NCBI GenBank assembly: GCA_018110905.1
Contig: JAGBAZ010000002.1
Coordinates: 1-64,000, forward strand
Direction of reading: 5' to 3'
Origin: Oscillospiraceae bacterium
Lineage (GTDB): Bacteria; Bacillota; Clostridia; Oscillospirales; Ruminococcaceae
Length of the DNA: 64,000 bases
Under the pieces are notes generated by a model. It was not told the DNA's origin. It did not search any database and saw only the letters and a program-made list of their open reading frames with translations. Shown one piece after another: positions 43,259-51,176 of this stretch. Made by a program: the position numbers and the translations under genes. Each line of letters opens with the position of its first letter. The stretch's first letter is position 1.

Positions 43259-44377
43259 TTGAACAAACAGAAAATCAAAGACAAAAAAAGGGCAAGACGA
43301 ACATTGATCTATCTCTATATGCTGTTTATTCTTTTTTCGCTGTTTGTCGGCGTTTCCTATACATGGTTCACCCTTTCAAGAACCCCGAGGGTAAGTAACC
43401 TTAACGTTTACGTAAACAGCAGCCCGGGAATGGAACTTTCCATAGACATGGAGGAATGGAATCTTCAGCTCGATTTCTGGGATATTATAAACCACACAGA
43501 CCCTCTTGACGAGGAAAAGGAAAAACCGGTTCTGCTTCCGGTAACATGGTCCGAAGAAGACCAATGCTTTTATGCCGCGGCCTATGGTGCGGACGGAAGG
43601 CTTAAACATTACCGGGAATGGCTTTCGCTTTCGGACGAGAGGAACGCAAACAAACAGAATTTCGAAAACTATTACATAAAAGCCACATTCTATGCCCGTT
43701 CGGGCCAGCCGGCGGAAATTTCCCTTTCGCCCGCGGTTGAAGTAAGCGAAGGCGTTGCCGGAGCGGGAACTTATGTAAGGGGTGTTCCTATCTGGAACCC
43801 GGGTCACGAAGAGATCCGCGAGGAAGAGGACGAAGAAGGAAACATCATCGAAATCAAAGAATGGGTCGGAATGGGCCACGAAAACGGCGGCCAGGGCGCG
43901 GAAAAAGCTATCCGCTACGGATTCCGCACAACGCTTCTTGTTCCGAACGAGGAAGGGGAATTTGTTCCCGCCCCGGACCAGGAACCGGAATTTGTGATTT
44001 TTGAGCCGAACTGTGAAACCCATGTTTATGCCGATGAAGGTTATATCCCGACGGAAAGCATGGACGGAACAGAGGACCTTATCGACCCGGAAAAGATAAT
44101 TTTGCAAAGCACAAGTTTTTGGGATGAAGCGGCGCCGATGGAACACGGAGTTGTTATCCACACTCTTGGTGATTTTATTGACCGGGAAGGAAACGTTGTT
44201 GATCCGCCGAAGCTTTTTACCATAAAAACCGGCGAAATTGTCCAGATAGAACTTTACATCTGGCTTGAAGGTCAGGACATAGACTGTACGAACCAGAGCA
44301 GCGACGCGAAAATTGAAGCGAACATTCAGTTTTCCGGAAAGACCGAAAACCAGTCCGGTCTTGTAAAAATCGAGTAA
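43259..44377 (+). CDS. SipW-type secreted protein with IWLEGQDIDC motif
   Basis: A 372-residue exported protein. A basic start and hydrophobic core end in VSYTWFTLS (from Tyr34), followed by SRTPRVSNL, parallel to S.AP.VTGI in its relatives. The beta-rich body contains YGADGRL and YYIKATFYAR. Near the C-terminus, IWLEGQDIDC (Trp335, Cys343) and IEANIQFSG give the shared signature. TTG start at 43259 with an AAGGAAGG site. It precedes the first SipW-like peptidase by 66 bp and is a likely substrate. Confidence 0.8.
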   Translation: MNKQKIKDKKRARRTLIYLYMLFILFSLFVGVSYTWFTLSRTPRVSNLNVYVNSSPGMELSIDMEEWNLQLDFWDIINHTDPLDEEKEKPVLLPVTWSEEDQCFYAAAYGADGRLKHYREWLSLSDERNANKQNFENYYIKATFYARSGQPAEISLSPAVEVSEGVAGAGTYVRGVPIWNPGHEEIREEEDEEGNIIEIKEWVGMGHENGGQGAEKAIRYGFRTTLLVPNEEGEFVPAPDQEPEFVIFEPNCETHVYADEGYIPTESMDGTEDLIDPEKIILQSTSFWDEAAPMEHGVVIHTLGDFIDREGNVVDPPKLFTIKTGEIVQIELYIWLEGQDIDCTNQSSDAKIEANIQFSGKTENQSGLVKIE

Positions 44378-44443
44378 TATTAGCAATAGCAGGCACGCTA
44401 TGCTTTTATATAAATTGCAAAGAAAAGAAGGGAGAAATCCAAA

Positions 44444-45427
44444 ATGAAAAAAGAGCAAGAAACGGCCGCGGTACAGATTCCTCAGGAAGCTGAAGGGGAA
44501 GTAATAGTTGCGGAAGAAGAAAGCAAAGGCAAACGAATTCTGAACACAATTGTAAACGTTGTTCTTATTGTTGCCATTGCATTGGCAGCTGTTTGTACAT
44601 ATGCGTCCTATGTTTCAACTTCAGGCAACGGTGTCCCCAACATTTTCGGTGTAAGGATTTTCTCCATTCAGACCGAATCAATGTACCCCACCCTGCTTCC
44701 CGGTGACCTTATTTTTGATACCGGTGTAAAAGAACCCGAAGAACTTCGCAAAGATGACATCATCACCTACTGGACAGTCATTAACGGCGAACGCGTTCTC
44801 AATACGCATAGAATCCACGAAATTTATGACGGCGGCGGCTATCTTATCTTCTCCACCAAGGGTGATAACAACACCTCGGCCGACCCTCTTACCGTACACG
44901 AATCGGAAATCGTCGGTAAATATTCTTTCCGCGTTCCGGGTGTCGGCAAAGTTTTCGATTATCTCCAGACAAGCACCGGATTCCTTATTGTAATCGTAAT
45001 CCCGGTCTTCCTTTTCTTCCTTTTCCACCTTGTTCAGTTCTTCAGAGTTCTGTTTGAATATCAGAACGTTAAAAACCGCATTAAGTTTGAGCAGGAACGC
45101 GGCCGCACCGAAGACCTTATCGATCAGGAACAGAAACGCCAGAGCGAAGCCCAGGCAGCTGCAAGACTTAAGATGGAAGAAGAACTTCGCGAACGTCTGA
45201 GAGCGGAGATCATGGCTTCCATGGCGGCACAGCAGGCGGCGGCACCCGCAGCAGAGGAAGTTCCCGCAGAAGAAGCTCCTGCAGAAGAAGAAAAACCTTC
45301 TGAAGAACCGGCGGAAGAAACCCCCGCAGAAGAAGCTTCCGAAGAAGAAACCGTTTCCGAAGAAGCAGAAGAAAAAGTTGAAGAAGCTGCTGATGAAGCA
45401 GCCGACAAAACGGAGGAAAATGCTTAA
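44444..45427 (+). CDS. SipW-like (ER-type) signal peptidase with acidic C-terminal extension
   Basis: A 327-residue S26B signal peptidase. The catalytic Ser79 is in TESMYPTL, and the base is His122 in NTHRI rather than a lysine: the archaeal/eukaryotic/SipW type that matures TasA-like matrix proteins. STKGDNN is the downstream conserved box. Spans lie at about 31-52 and 180-205, followed by a cytoplasmic coiled coil (about 210-260) and a 65-residue Glu/Ala/Pro tail unusual for signal peptidases. The tail could recruit the AAA+ ATPase encoded 37 bp downstream. The ATG has AAGGGAG. Confidence 0.9.
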   Translation: MKKEQETAAVQIPQEAEGEVIVAEEESKGKRILNTIVNVVLIVAIALAAVCTYASYVSTSGNGVPNIFGVRIFSIQTESMYPTLLPGDLIFDTGVKEPEELRKDDIITYWTVINGERVLNTHRIHEIYDGGGYLIFSTKGDNNTSADPLTVHESEIVGKYSFRVPGVGKVFDYLQTSTGFLIVIVIPVFLFFLFHLVQFFRVLFEYQNVKNRIKFEQERGRTEDLIDQEQKRQSEAQAAARLKMEEELRERLRAEIMASMAAQQAAAPAAEEVPAEEAPAEEEKPSEEPAEETPAEEASEEETVSEEAEEKVEEAADEAADKTEENA

Positions 45428-45464
45428 GGCTTGATTTGTCCTCCGGGAAAAACAGGTGAAAAGC

Positions 45465-47024
45465 ATGGATAATTTCTATAACTATTTTACAGAAGATATC
45501 GGACGGGTGTTCCAGGCGCTTGTCGAAGTTATAAGCGCGGTTTTCAATTTTCTGAATTATCTGTTCAACTTCCCGATGCGAATGAACATAATCAAAGAGC
45601 ACAGCGAAACTTTCAGCACCACCGACTGGGTGATGCTGCTTATCGCAAACATAATGATCATTGCGGTTTGCGTGCTTATCATATATTTTGTGGGAAAACT
45701 TATCCGGAAAATTTTCTTCGGCGGAATTTCCCGCAAAGAATATGAAAAAATGGCTGTTCAGGTACGTTCGCTTCAAAGAGAACTTATGCGTTCCAATTAT
45801 GAGAAAGACAAGATACTTTCCATGAAAATGGGCGAATATGAACCCCCGGAAGAAGAGGAAGAAAAAAAGGAAGGCGAAGAGGAGGAAACAGCCATTGTTT
45901 CCAACAGAAACACACTCCAGTCCCCTTGTGTTGATCCTTCCGACAGCCGTTTCTTCCGTCTTACCTGCGTTGATAACTTTTACAAAACCGAATATGAAGA
46001 GCCGGTATATGACAACAAGATAAACCTTGAACAGATTTGCGACAGGTTCAGAAAATTTGCTGCTTCCCAGCTCAAACTTTATTACGACATCGACATGATG
46101 CGTTATTTCCTTGCATCAATGGGAACCTCGAGGATCATCATTCTCCAGGGTATTTCCGGTACCGGTAAAACTTCCCTGCCTTATGCGTTCGGAAAATTTG
46201 TTCAGAAAGACACAACCGTTGTTTCGGTACAGCCTTCCTGGCGTGAAAGAACCGAACTTTACGGTTACTTCAACGAATTTACAAAACGCTATGCCGAAAC
46301 AGAATTCCTGCAGGCAATTTATGAATGCAACTATTTCCGCGACCCACATATAGTAATTCTGGACGAAATGAACATCGCCCGTGTTGAGTATTATTTTGCG
46401 GAAATGCTCTCCATCCTTGAAATGCCTCTTCAGGAAGAATGGAAAGTAGATATCGTAACCGCGGTTTGGGATAACGACCCTTGCCTTATCGACGGAGGAA
46501 AAGTTCAGATTACAAACAACGTCTGGATAGTCGGTACCATCAACAACGACGACTCTACCTTCGCCGTTGCGGATAAAGTTTACGACCGTGCAATTCCGAT
46601 AGACCTTGACAGCAGAGCAGACCCCTTTGAATGTGAACTTACAGACCCTGTTTACATTTCCACAGACCACCTTAACGATCTTTTTGAAGAAGCAAAGGAA
46701 AACTATCCCGTTTCCCAGGAAGTTATTGATAAACTTGAACTTGTAAACGCATATCTTATCAAAAACTTCCGTCTTGCTTTCGGTAACCGAATTATGAAAC
46801 AGATAAACGACTTTGTTCCCTGTTTCATCGGCTGCGGCGGAACGGAAATGCAGGCGATCGACTTTATCGTTGCAAAGAAAGTTCTCCGTAAGTTTGAATC
46901 TCTCAGCCTTGGTTTTATGAAAGACGAACTTACAAAGTTCAGCAACTATCTTGATAAAGTTTTCGGAAAAAACACAATGGTTATCTGCAAAGATTATATA
47001 GAGCAACTTAAGAAGAACAACTGA
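45465..47024 (+). CDS. Membrane-anchored McrB-like AAA+ ATPase
   Basis: A 519-residue AAA+ protein. An amphipathic N-terminal helix and one strong span (about 55-78, MLLIANIMIIAVCVLIIYFVG) are followed by a coiled-coil, Glu-rich linker. The ATPase domain has Walker A GISGTGKT (229-236), the McrB-family segment SWRERTELYGYFN, Walker B ILDEMN (Asp300-Glu301) and the sensor GTINNDDSTF. McrB proteins normally drive GTP-dependent restriction with McrC; here there is no DNA-binding domain or nuclease, and the context is secretion. The ATG at 45465 is preferred over the in-frame GTG at 45456, which is the ribosome site. Coupled in order with a DUF2357-like gene. Confidence 0.85.
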   Translation: MDNFYNYFTEDIGRVFQALVEVISAVFNFLNYLFNFPMRMNIIKEHSETFSTTDWVMLLIANIMIIAVCVLIIYFVGKLIRKIFFGGISRKEYEKMAVQVRSLQRELMRSNYEKDKILSMKMGEYEPPEEEEEKKEGEEEETAIVSNRNTLQSPCVDPSDSRFFRLTCVDNFYKTEYEEPVYDNKINLEQICDRFRKFAASQLKLYYDIDMMRYFLASMGTSRIIILQGISGTGKTSLPYAFGKFVQKDTTVVSVQPSWRERTELYGYFNEFTKRYAETEFLQAIYECNYFRDPHIVILDEMNIARVEYYFAEMLSILEMPLQEEWKVDIVTAVWDNDPCLIDGGKVQITNNVWIVGTINNDDSTFAVADKVYDRAIPIDLDSRADPFECELTDPVYISTDHLNDLFEEAKENYPVSQEVIDKLELVNAYLIKNFRLAFGNRIMKQINDFVPCFIGCGGTEMQAIDFIVAKKVLRKFESLSLGFMKDELTKFSNYLDKVFGKNTMVICKDYIEQLKKNN

Positions 47025-47047
47025 TTCTTCATGAAAGGAGCCGCTTT

Positions 47048-49027
47048 ATGGCGACAGCGAAAAAAAACACCGGCAAAACCGGAGCCAAAAAGGATTCTTT
47101 TATAGATCCGATTTATCAAAAATACACTAAAAGTGTTATAAGAGCTCTTGGAAGCACGGAGTTTTATGAGTTTTTCATGGACGCTGTTTCAAGAGCGGAA
47201 AACAGATTCCAGTTTTCCAACAGAAAAATGGAAAAAACTGTTGACCTCAACTGGGTCGATATTATCGAAGAAAGCCTTCCGGCAATTCAGAACATTATAT
47301 CGAGCCCGAGAAACATAATCAAAGAGGACGAACTTATTGTAAACGTGGCCAATGCGAAAAAAGCAGGTTCGGACGTTGTTCGTCACCTTGCCCAGCATGC
47401 AAGCCTTGTTGAAAAATATGATTACAACACCGGCGAAGTCCGCCCGAGCAAACTTATGCAGAAGTACCGTGAAGATACGGTTGGCCTTTACGAAAACCGC
47501 CTTGTTTTCACTGCGCTTGAAGCTGCATATCAGTTTGTAAAAATTCGTCACGATGCGCTTTTCGGTGCCATGAACGATGAATTCGGTGCAAAGCTTAAAA
47601 TCGATTCCACAATGGAAACCGCAACGGAAATGGTGCATATGGATATGTTCATGCACATCAAGGAAACGGACAGCGCCATTGAAACCGATGAAAAAAACAG
47701 CGATGTTTTTGCAAGGATCTCCAAAATTTACAGAATCCTCAGCGTTCTTATGCAAAGCCAGTTTGCCCAGCAGATGGCAAAGCTTTCGAGGGTAAAGGGT
47801 GCTCTTACCAAGACGAACATTCTTAAAAAGAACCCCAACTACCGCAGAGCGATGGAACTTCTGGAATTCCTAAGAAGTTATGATAACATAGGCTATACAA
47901 TAAGGGTTGTTGAACAGAACCCAGAGATAAACGAAGAGCTTGAAAGAGATATTTACCACAACATTCTGTTCAACTATCTTATCCTTAAGGGATATCTTGA
48001 GGACGAAAGAGACCGCAGGATCCCGACTCCTTCGAGAACGAAAAAGCGCGCTCTTAAACCAAAATTTGTTAAAGAGATTATCGAAGAACTTACGGAGGAT
48101 TATGATCTTCCGGATATCGAGATCCGCAAAGTTCTTATAGAAGAACTTACCAAAGAGCAGCTTATGCTTGAGGAAGAAGCTGAACGCCGCCGCCTTGTTG
48201 AAGAACAGGAACAGCGCAAGCGCGAGGAAATGGAACGTCTTCGCCTTGAAGCCGAGGCGGAAAAAGAACGTCAGCGCAAAGCGGAAGAGGCGGAAAAAGA
48301 ACGCCGCCGCCAGGAAGAGGAAGCAGAAAAACAGCGTCTTTTCATGGAACGCATGGAAAGAGAAGCGGAAGACCGCCGCAGATGCAAACTCTTTGCCGAC
48401 GAACTTGCTTATTTCGCAGAGCATCTTGAAGAAAAGCAGGAAGCAAGAGAAGCTGCAATTGCAAAGCGGCTTGAAGAAATCAAAGCCTTTGAAGAAGCCG
48501 AAAGACTTCGCGAAGAAGAAAAACAGCGCAAGGCCGAAGAGGAAGCCCGTCTTCTTCGTGAAAAAGAGGCCGAAGAAGCCCGTATTCAGAATATACAGGC
48601 TGAAAAAGAAGCGGAAGAACGCAGAAGATGCGAAATTTTCCAAAAAGAACTGGAAAATTTCCAAAGCCATCTGGAACAGCAGAAAAACGAGAGAGATTCC
48701 GCGGAAATCCGCCGCATAAAAGATCAGGAGGCTTTCGAGGAAACGGCAAAGCTTATGGAAGAAGCCGAGCAGCGTAAAATCGAAGCCGAAAAACAGGAAC
48801 GCGAAGAGCGGGAACGCATTATTCGCGAAAAAGAAATGCGCAGGGAACAGGAAGAAAAAGATTCCGTTCTTGCAAAACCCTATCAGGAAGAAATCGTTGT
48901 ATTCCTCAATGCCCTTCCGGGAAGAATTGTCCAGAGAGAAGCGGAAGAAAGAAGAATCCGCGCGGAAAAAGAGCAGCGTGAACTTGAGCGCCAGCGCCGC
49001 ATAGCTGCCCGCAAGGCAAGAGGATAA
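47048..49027 (+). CDS. DUF2357-like protein with a long C-terminal coiled coil
   Basis: A 659-residue cytoplasmic protein. The N-terminal half resembles the DUF2357 family that accompanies McrB-type ATPases: WVDIIEESLPAI, a SSPRNIIKED block, HLAQH, and the hallmark YENRLVFTAL (148-157). DUF2357 proteins usually end in a PD-(D/E)XK nuclease; here residues 330-659 are instead a highly charged E/R/K coiled coil. No signal peptide or membrane span. It follows the McrB-like gene by 23 bp, matching the usual pairing. I infer an ATPase adaptor or scaffold, not a nuclease. Confidence 0.75.
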   Translation: MATAKKNTGKTGAKKDSFIDPIYQKYTKSVIRALGSTEFYEFFMDAVSRAENRFQFSNRKMEKTVDLNWVDIIEESLPAIQNIISSPRNIIKEDELIVNVANAKKAGSDVVRHLAQHASLVEKYDYNTGEVRPSKLMQKYREDTVGLYENRLVFTALEAAYQFVKIRHDALFGAMNDEFGAKLKIDSTMETATEMVHMDMFMHIKETDSAIETDEKNSDVFARISKIYRILSVLMQSQFAQQMAKLSRVKGALTKTNILKKNPNYRRAMELLEFLRSYDNIGYTIRVVEQNPEINEELERDIYHNILFNYLILKGYLEDERDRRIPTPSRTKKRALKPKFVKEIIEELTEDYDLPDIEIRKVLIEELTKEQLMLEEEAERRRLVEEQEQRKREEMERLRLEAEAEKERQRKAEEAEKERRRQEEEAEKQRLFMERMEREAEDRRRCKLFADELAYFAEHLEEKQEAREAAIAKRLEEIKAFEEAERLREEEKQRKAEEEARLLREKEAEEARIQNIQAEKEAEERRRCEIFQKELENFQSHLEQQKNERDSAEIRRIKDQEAFEETAKLMEEAEQRKIEAEKQEREERERIIREKEMRREQEEKDSVLAKPYQEEIVVFLNALPGRIVQREAEERRIRAEKEQRELERQRRIAARKARG

Positions 49028-49064
49028 AAAAGCGTTTCAGAAAGCAGAGTGAGAGGTAACCGCT

Positions 49065-50402
49065 ATGACAAAGATATATTTTAAGTTAATAGCAATGGCT
49101 CTTGCACTGCTGCTTTCTGTTTCGGTGCTGATAATGTCCTCCTATGCATGGATGGTGCTTTCGAGCAGCCCTGCTGTAACGGGTATCAAAGTTATTATCG
49201 GCGGCGGAAACACAATTCTTGTCGCCCCCGATACTGCAGAGGAAATCAACGGGGAAATATATCATTATCCGGGATATTTTTCGGATAAGCTTAATTTCGG
49301 AACATATCAAAATTACGATTACCTCAAAGAACTTGGCGGACTTACCCCGGTTTCGACAACGAACGGCATCGACTGGTTTTTGCCGGCTTATTATTCCGCA
49401 GGCGACCCGGAAGTGCAGTCCGGTAAAGTTTTAAGCGGTGTTATGAAAGATGTTTCGGAATTCAAAGCGGACAGCGAACTTTCCCATGCAAATCTTTCTT
49501 CGGAAGAAAAAGATAAAATAAAAGAGGGAAATTACATCTATCTTGATTTCTGGGTGGTTTCGCCCGGCGGCGATTACACCCTTCGCGTTTCCACCGGAGA
49601 TGAAGATGCAAACGGCGGAAGTTTTGTAACGGATCTTCCGGAAGCAAAAAAGATAGCCGACGAATATACCCTTTCCATACCGGAAGGAAAAGCTTCTGCG
49701 GCTGTACGCATCGGTTTTCTTGCAAACGATTCCCAGCTTACCGATGATACAATGCTTGAATATCAGCAAAGCGGTTACGCCGATGACCGTTACACCGCAT
49801 TAAAAGGTATTTATATGGAACCGGATTCCGGAACGGCTTATCTTGATTCGGACCATTTTACCGTTTATGAACCGAACGGCGATTTGCATCCGCTTAACCC
49901 TAAGCTTGACGGAAGCTATGTTCAGACAAATCCTCTTGGCTATGAAAACGGGATTATAACCGAAAACAAGAATTTTTCCGATCATCTCACCGTCCAGCTT
50001 TCCGGATCTTGGGCAGCAGCGGACAGCGGAGAAGAAACGATTCTTGAACAGAAGTTCCAGACCGCCTTGCTTCCATGGGCCGATCGTAATGAACTTTCGG
50101 AAAAAGAAATCACCGACCGTTTTTACAAAGAAGCCCTTCAGGGACAGATTTCTCCGTTTTATATAAAAGGAGATTTTATAAGAGATTCGCGGAATTTAAC
50201 AGCCAATATGTCCGAAGACGAACTTGAAAAATTATTTAACGCAGGCGCAACGGAAAATGTCTATATTGTAAAGCTGGAGCAAAACAAGCCCCAGAGAATA
50301 AGAATGTTTATCTGGTTGGAAGGACAGGATGTGGACTGCATTGACGGAATCGATGCTTCGCGCATTGCGGTGAACATTGAATTTGCCGGCGGCAGTGAAT
50401 AA
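49065..50402 (+). CDS. SipW-type secreted protein with IWLEGQDVDC motif
   Basis: A 445-residue exported protein. The hydrophobic signal ends MSSYAWMVLSSSPAVTGI (Tyr27 onwards), matching the SipW-type segments of the locus. The body is beta-rich with IYLDFWVVSPGGDYTLRV, and the C-terminus has IWLEGQDVDC (Trp417, Cys425) and RIAVNIEFAG. It is paralogous in ending to the 372-residue protein at 43259 and lies 6 bp before the second SipW-like peptidase. GAGAGGTAA precedes the ATG. Confidence 0.8.
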   Translation: MTKIYFKLIAMALALLLSVSVLIMSSYAWMVLSSSPAVTGIKVIIGGGNTILVAPDTAEEINGEIYHYPGYFSDKLNFGTYQNYDYLKELGGLTPVSTTNGIDWFLPAYYSAGDPEVQSGKVLSGVMKDVSEFKADSELSHANLSSEEKDKIKEGNYIYLDFWVVSPGGDYTLRVSTGDEDANGGSFVTDLPEAKKIADEYTLSIPEGKASAAVRIGFLANDSQLTDDTMLEYQQSGYADDRYTALKGIYMEPDSGTAYLDSDHFTVYEPNGDLHPLNPKLDGSYVQTNPLGYENGIITENKNFSDHLTVQLSGSWAAADSGEETILEQKFQTALLPWADRNELSEKEITDRFYKEALQGQISPFYIKGDFIRDSRNLTANMSEDELEKLFNAGATENVYIVKLEQNKPQRIRMFIWLEGQDVDCIDGIDASRIAVNIEFAGGSE

Positions 50403-50408
50403 TAAATT

Positions 50409-51176
50409 ATGAATAATATAATTAAAGAAACGGGGGATGCCCGCCTTCAAAGGAAGATAAGTGCTTTGGTAACGGTTCTTCTTGTTCTGGCGGTTACCCT
50501 TTGCCTGTATGCGACAATACAGGTTTTGAGCAAAGGATATGCAAATATCGGCGGCTTTATGATGTTCCGCGTTGTTACCGGAAGCATGGAACCCGAAATT
50601 CCCGTGGGTGCGCTGCTTTTGACAAAAGAAACGGAAATCGAAGCCGTTGAAGTTAACGATATCGTGTGTTTCCGCACACAGGTATCGGAAATTTGGGGAA
50701 AGATAGTTACCCACCGGGTGGTGGATATTATAGAGCCGGAAGCGGGAAAGATCCTTTTGGTGACAAAAGGTGACGCAAACCTGGTTACGGACGGTTATTA
50801 TGTGGACGAAACAAATTTTTTGGGCAAGGTTATCTGGCATACGGGAGATGGCAATATGTTTGCAGGCGTTTTAGATTTCTTTACAAGCGAACTTGGTTTT
50901 TTGGGATTCATTGCTCTTCCGAGCCTTTTGCTCGCCGGGCTTATTTTAAGAAACACGGTGTCCAATATTCAGCAGGATCTGAAACTTGCCGTTGAAATGG
51001 AAAGACGCGAAAAAGCTCTTTCTGCGAAGGAAGAAGATTCTCTCTGCGGAATGACAGAAGAGGAATATAACGAAATGTACGAAAGAATCCGAAAGGAACT
51101 TATGGAGGAGATGATGAAGTTTGAAGAAATTCAAATTGAGCAAAATTCCCTTTCCGAACGACCTGAAGATAAATAA
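50409..51176 (+). CDS. Second SipW-like (ER-type) signal peptidase
   Basis: A 255-residue S26B peptidase. Ser59 in VTGSMEPEIPVG and His102 in VTHRV are the catalytic pair; TKGDAN is the third conserved box. Membrane spans lie at about 18-38 and 165-185, with a charged helical tail to the C-terminus. GSMEP is the standard SipW sequence, whereas the other copy has ESMYP, so the two may handle different substrates. Its 3' end overlaps the next gene by 56 bp. Confidence 0.9.
   Translation: MNNIIKETGDARLQRKISALVTVLLVLAVTLCLYATIQVLSKGYANIGGFMMFRVVTGSMEPEIPVGALLLTKETEIEAVEVNDIVCFRTQVSEIWGKIVTHRVVDIIEPEAGKILLVTKGDANLVTDGYYVDETNFLGKVIWHTGDGNMFAGVLDFFTSELGFLGFIALPSLLLAGLILRNTVSNIQQDLKLAVEMERREKALSAKEEDSLCGMTEEEYNEMYERIRKELMEEMMKFEEIQIEQNSLSERPEDK

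Noticed and set aside
45465-49027. McrBC-type restriction (defence) system
   Set aside because: No DNA-binding domain on the ATPase, no visible nuclease domain on the partner, and the neighbours are all secretion or surface genes.
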